Below the pieces are notes generated by a model. It did not search any database. It was not told the DNA's origin and was given only the letters and a program-made list of their open reading frames with translations. A stretch of DNA of 64,000 nt from Rhizobiales bacterium TNE-4 (lineage in GTDB: Bacteria; Pseudomonadota; Alphaproteobacteria; Rhizobiales; Beijerinckiaceae), in the NCBI GenBank assembly GCA_019083985.1, contig JAHRCV010000001.1, positions 868,001-932,000 on the forward strand, read 5' to 3'. This document shows positions 60,415 through 64,000 of this stretch, in pieces. Position 1 is the first letter of the stretch. Each line of letters opens with the position of its first letter. The position numbers and the translations under genes are program-made.

Positions 60415-61925
60415 TGACCCCTCCGTGCAGCAGAGGAGAAGCGCACCGCTTCTTCAGCGGCGCGGAACAGGGCTTTGGCCTTGTTCACGCATTCCATCTG
60501 TTCGGAAGCGGGATTGGAATCATAGACGATCCCGGCACCGGCCTGCACATGAATGCGGCCATCTTTCACGACGGCTGTGCGCAACACGATGCACGTATCC
60601 ATTTCGCCATTGCCACCGAAATAGCCGATGCAGCCGGCGTAAAGCCCGCGCTTGTCTTTCTCGAGTTCGTCAATGATCTGCATGGCACGCACTTTTGGCG
60701 CACCGGAGACTGTTCCGGCCGGAAAGCCTGCGGCCAAAGCGTCGAGCGCATCAAATCGCGGATCAAGATCGCCTTCGACATTTGAGACGATGTGCATCAC
60801 CTGGCTGTAGCGCTCGAGAAAGAACGAGTCGGTGACATTGACGGTGCCAATTTTTGAGACGCGACCGACATCATTCCGGCCGAGATCGAGCAGCATCAGA
60901 TGTTCGGCACGTTCTTTTTCGTCTGCCAATAATTCTTCGCCGAGCGCCTTGTCCTCAGTGCTTGTTTTGCCGCGCGGTCGCGTTCCTGCGATTGGGCGGA
61001 TCGTTACCTTGCCATCGCGGACCCGCACGAGAATTTCCGGTGAGGAGCAGACGACTTGATAGGATCCGAAATCGAGATAGCAAAGGAAGGGCGCAGGATT
61101 GATCCGGCGCAATGCGCGATAGAGCGAGAAGGCAGGCAGGGCGAACGGTGTTTCAAAACGCTGCGACAGCACGACCTGAAAAATATCACCCGCGCGGATA
61201 TAATCCTTCGCCTTGGCGACCATGGCCAGATAGTCCGCTTCGCTCGTATTGGAGGCGGGCGGGACGATGGCGGCGTGATCGGCGGGTGGTGCCGTTTGCG
61301 GAAGCGGTGCATCGAGCGCAGCGACCACACTGTCGAGCCGCTCTTGTGCCATTTCCCATGCTTGTTTGGCTGAGATGGATGGCGAAGGCCGCACAGGCGT
61401 CAACACGATGATTTCGTCGCGGACGGCGTCGAAGACCACCATCAATGTGGGGCGCATCAAGGTGGCGTCAGGGACACCCAACGCATCAGGATTGGGCGGG
61501 CCAAGCCGCTCCATCTGCCGTACCATGTCGTAGCCAAGGCAGCCGAAAAGGCCTGCTGCCATGGGTGGCATGTCTTCCGTGAAGGCGATTTCACTTTCCT
61601 TTAACAGCGCGCGCAGCGTTGCAAGCGGCTTGCCTTCAAGCGGCGTGAAGGTGTCAGGATCATGTAGCGCATTTCGGTTGATCTCGGCCTGATCCCCGGT
61701 CGAACGCCAAATGATGTCCGGTTGCAAGCCAATGACCGAATAGCGGCCGCGGACGGCGCCGCCCTCGACCGATTCGAGCAGAAATGTGTACGCTTTGTGG
61801 GCCGCCGAGAGCTTCAGATAAGCGGAGACGGGTGTCTCAAGATCGCCGACGAGGACGCGCTTAAGGATTTGCGGCGTGCCTGCCGCATAAATCTTTGCGA
61901 ATGCGTCAAGGCCAGAATCCTGCAT
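60411..61925 (-). CDS. trpE: Anthranilate synthase component I
   Basis: Makes anthranilate from chorismate, first committed step to tryptophan. 504 residues, separate from TrpG and not fused as in Rhizobium TrpE(G). Feedback-site region LLESVEGGAVRGRYSVIG near residue 55; chorismate-binding domain with IRAGDIFQVVLSQRF, RPIAGTRPRGKT, DLGRNDVGRVSKIGTV, PAGTVSGAPKVRAMQII and the C-terminal QAGAGIVYDSNPASE. ATG 61925 begins one base after the ppiD stop; a longer frame to 62159 is inside ppiD. No leader peptide or attenuator fits in that gap. Confidence 0.97.
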   Translation of the reverse strand: MQDSGLDAFAKIYAAGTPQILKRVLVGDLETPVSAYLKLSAAHKAYTFLLESVEGGAVRGRYSVIGLQPDIIWRSTGDQAEINRNALHDPDTFTPLEGKPLATLRALLKESEIAFTEDMPPMAAGLFGCLGYDMVRQMERLGPPNPDALGVPDATLMRPTLMVVFDAVRDEIIVLTPVRPSPSISAKQAWEMAQERLDSVVAALDAPLPQTAPPADHAAIVPPASNTSEADYLAMVAKAKDYIRAGDIFQVVLSQRFETPFALPAFSLYRALRRINPAPFLCYLDFGSYQVVCSSPEILVRVRDGKVTIRPIAGTRPRGKTSTEDKALGEELLADEKERAEHLMLLDLGRNDVGRVSKIGTVNVTDSFFLERYSQVMHIVSNVEGDLDPRFDALDALAAGFPAGTVSGAPKVRAMQIIDELEKDKRGLYAGCIGYFGGNGEMDTCIVLRTAVVKDGRIHVQAGAGIVYDSNPASEQMECVNKAKALFRAAEEAVRFSSAARRGQ

Positions 61926-61926
61926 C

Positions 61927-63822
61927 TCAATTATTGCCGAGCGCGAGCCGGAGATTGTTGTCGAAGATTTTGGTGCCAAGCGATTTTTGCACATTGGCGA
62001 CATAGCCGACGAGCATGTCTTCGCTGAGTGCCGATTTGATCTGGCTCTCGAGTTGCTTGGCCTCATCGGAATTGGGATCATAATTCGGCACGATGGCCGA
62101 TGTGACCTTGAGCACGATCCGGCTTGCCTGCGTCTTGCCGAGCGCGGGCGCGGCTTCACCGATTTTGGTTCCGAAAGCCTGCGTCACAGCCGCTTGCGAG
62201 AGATCAGGCGAATCCTGTGTGCCGCGGGTGAGCCCGATGGCGTTGCGCGCTTCGACACCGTTTTCGCGTGCAACGTCAGCGACGCTCTTGCCAGCATTGA
62301 TCGCCTTGGCAGCGTCTGCGGCCTTTTTGGCCAAACGCTGCGCCGTCTCGTCGATCTTCCAGGCTTCTGTCAGCATTGGCCGGATTTCGTCGAGCGTGCG
62401 GTCACGCGCCGGGGTGATGCCAGTGACGTCATACCAGACCCAACCACCATCGCGTGTGGCAATCGGTTCATTGTCGGCGCCGATTTCTGAAGCAAAGATG
62501 GCCTTTAACAGTGCTTCGCGATCGGGCAGGGGTACAACGGCACCGGATGCATCGCGGCCCTGGCGGTCGACAGCGGCGACGCTTTCAAGCGTCAGCGTGA
62601 TCTCCCGTGCGATCTCGGCGAGCGGCTTCGCTGAGGCGCGCTGATCTTCGATCTTGTCATGGAGATCCTGGATCGCATCACGCGCTTTCGTCCGCGCGAG
62701 TTCGACCTTGATGGCGCCAGCGACTTCTTCAAACGGCCTGACGACACCTGCGGTGATCGCTTTGACACGCAAAAGAATGGGGCCGAAGCGGCTGTTGACC
62801 GCGCCGCTTGTTTCGCCTTCCTTCAAGGCGAAAGCGGCTTCGGCAACGATCGGATCGATAAGGTCCGGTTTGGTAACATTACCGAGATCGATCGGCTTCA
62901 GATTTTTTTCCGTGGCGATGTCATCCAAGCTCTTGCCGCCCTTGATGGCAGCGGCTGCGGCTTCGGCATCGGCGAGGCTGGCAAAGGGAAGCTGTTCGAG
63001 TTGGCGACGCTCAGGCTGACCGAACCGTGCGATGTTGCGATCGTAATAAGCCTTCGCATCCGCATCCCAAACTTCATTCGGCTTGGCGATGCTGTCAGGC
63101 GTCAACGCCACAATGTTGACGGCGCGGAAATCCGGCGCGCGGAAAGCGGTCTTATTGGCTTCGTAGAATTTCTTCAGCTCGTCCTCTGAGGGTGCCGGAA
63201 TATCGCCGGCTTGTGCGGCCTCAAGCACGAAGAAATCGATGGCGCGCTGTTCGGCGCGGTAGCGATGCAGGGCTTCCCGCATGGCAAGCGGCGCCGTTGC
63301 AGCACCAGCCAAGGATTCCGTCAGCTGTTGCCGCAGATACGCACCACGCTGTGCGGCGACAAAGCCCTGCTCGGTGTAGCCAGCATTGCGGACCGCTTCT
63401 TGGAACGCATTGCGATCAAACTGGCCATTGGCGCCGCGGAAATTCGCGTCGGCCTGAATGGCGCGTGCAATCGTCTCGTCAGAAATGCCAAGACCGTACT
63501 TCTTCACTTCGGCATTGAGGGCGGCGTCCGTCATCATGCGGTCGAGCACGACCTTGTCGAGGCCGAACGCGCGGGCCTCTTCGGAGGTCAGTGTGCGACG
63601 GATACGACGCGAGACCTGCTGCAGCTCTTGCTGCCACGCGTCGCGGAATTGCACCGTCGTGATCTCAGTCGAGCCGACTTCGGCCACCAGTTGCTTGCCG
63701 CCCTGGCGGATGATGTCACCAATGCCCCAGACCGCGAAGGACACGATCAGGACGCTAAACAGGACGCCGATCACCAGCTTGCCGAGCCAGCTTTGTCCCG
63801 CTTTGCGAATACCATCCATCAT
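61927..63822 (-). CDS. ppiD: PpiD-type membrane-anchored peptidyl-prolyl isomerase/chaperone
   Basis: Periplasmic folding factor anchored by one N-terminal helix (LGKLVIGVLFSVLIVSFAVWGIGDIIR, about 13-38). 631 residues. A SurA-N-like chaperone region covers ~40-260, with a parvulin (PPIC) domain around 255-370 (LEQLPFASLADAEAAAAAIKGG through LLRVKAITAG), then a long C-terminal part. Two adjacent ATGs (63822, 63819) make the first residue ambiguous. It heads the run ppiD-trpE-trpG-trpD-trpC-moaC-moeA. Confidence 0.94.
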   Translation of the reverse strand: MMDGIRKAGQSWLGKLVIGVLFSVLIVSFAVWGIGDIIRQGGKQLVAEVGSTEITTVQFRDAWQQELQQVSRRIRRTLTSEEARAFGLDKVVLDRMMTDAALNAEVKKYGLGISDETIARAIQADANFRGANGQFDRNAFQEAVRNAGYTEQGFVAAQRGAYLRQQLTESLAGAATAPLAMREALHRYRAEQRAIDFFVLEAAQAGDIPAPSEDELKKFYEANKTAFRAPDFRAVNIVALTPDSIAKPNEVWDADAKAYYDRNIARFGQPERRQLEQLPFASLADAEAAAAAIKGGKSLDDIATEKNLKPIDLGNVTKPDLIDPIVAEAAFALKEGETSGAVNSRFGPILLRVKAITAGVVRPFEEVAGAIKVELARTKARDAIQDLHDKIEDQRASAKPLAEIAREITLTLESVAAVDRQGRDASGAVVPLPDREALLKAIFASEIGADNEPIATRDGGWVWYDVTGITPARDRTLDEIRPMLTEAWKIDETAQRLAKKAADAAKAINAGKSVADVARENGVEARNAIGLTRGTQDSPDLSQAAVTQAFGTKIGEAAPALGKTQASRIVLKVTSAIVPNYDPNSDEAKQLESQIKSALSEDMLVGYVANVQKSLGTKIFDNNLRLALGNN

Positions 63823-63883
63823 GATCGTCGGTCCGTTCAGTTGGGGAGGGGGCGGTTTGGTCGTCCCCCGTCCAGTAAGAGGA

Positions 63884-63909
63884 GGGGGGCGCGCTCAAGC
63901 GCACCCCCC
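63884..63909. other. Strong GC hairpin upstream of ppiD
   Basis: GGGGGG (63884-63889) with CCCCCC (63904-63909) and inner GCGC (63891-63894) with GCGC (63899-63902), loop TCAA, one C-A mismatch. It lies 62-87 bp before ppiD. No T-run on either strand. The rest of 63823-64000 shows no gene and presumably holds promoters. Confidence 0.4.
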
Positions 63910-64000
63910 GGAAAGCGGCGCATCATAGGGATGAGACCCCTGCGCCGCAACGCTTCCGGACGAGGCTTTTCCTTGCTAAGCGGTCCGCAGGTTTAGAAAC

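Noticed and set aside
59791-61925. A fused TrpE(G) gene as in Rhizobium
   Set aside because: trpE ends with a stop overlapping a separate trpG start (ATGA), so they are two proteins.

Overview
This window is chromosomal, almost entirely protein-coding and moderately G+C-rich. It reads as an alphaproteobacterium of the order Hyphomicrobiales (Rhizobiales), plausibly Beijerinckiaceae or the Bradyrhizobium/Methylobacterium side. Evidence: the 14-gene nuo operon followed by birA, rnj and a VOC epimerase; the block rpsB-tsf-pyrH-frr-uppS-cdsA-dxr-rseP-bamA-lpxD-fabZ-lpxA-lpxI-lpxB; a short ProS without an insertion domain; LpxI rather than LpxH; an alphaproteobacterial GTTC-N7-GTTC SOS box; and palindromic intergenic repeats of a type common in this group. 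The taxon is inferred from gene content, not from a search.

Layout, left to right. (1) 1-3.7 kb: the 3' part of clpX, then lon behind a good heat-shock (sigma-32) promoter match, closed by an intrinsic terminator. (2) 3.7-6.9 kb: tRNA-Val(TAC), an exported SH3-like protein of unknown role, a P1B-type metal ATPase and tRNA-Asp(GTC). (3) 7.2-24.9 kb: nuoA-N (respiratory complex I) with one small membrane-protein gene inserted between nuoH and nuoI, then birA, ribonuclease J, methylmalonyl-CoA epimerase and a DUF1467 protein. (4) 24.87-25.31 kb: a gap that appears to hold a minus-strand structured RNA with its own promoter and terminator. (5) 25.3-32.1 kb: proS, lolC, lolD, dnaE. (6) 32.1-35.0 kb: three minus-strand RTX (calcium-binding nonapeptide) proteins, AT-richer than the surroundings in the first two, with no secretion genes nearby. 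(7) 35.4-50.0 kb: translation factors, nucleotide and isoprenoid steps and the outer-membrane/lipid A block. (8) 50.2-53.1 kb, minus: gltA and gltX. (9) comEC on the plus strand, convergent with lexA. (10) 55.5-63.8 kb, minus: ppiD-trpE-trpG-trpD-trpC-moaC-moeA as a tightly packed operon, with lexA downstream under its own SOS-controlled promoter.

Most of the window is core metabolism and envelope biogenesis. I found no CRISPR array, phage, transposase or defence island. The parts least explained by standard annotation are the candidate ncRNA at about 24894-25087, the orphan RTX trio and the gene-free gap inside it, paired dyad operators upstream of gltA, inverted CtrA-type half-sites upstream of bamA, and the small nuo-operon membrane protein. 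I do not claim a new system: these are leads from sequence alone.
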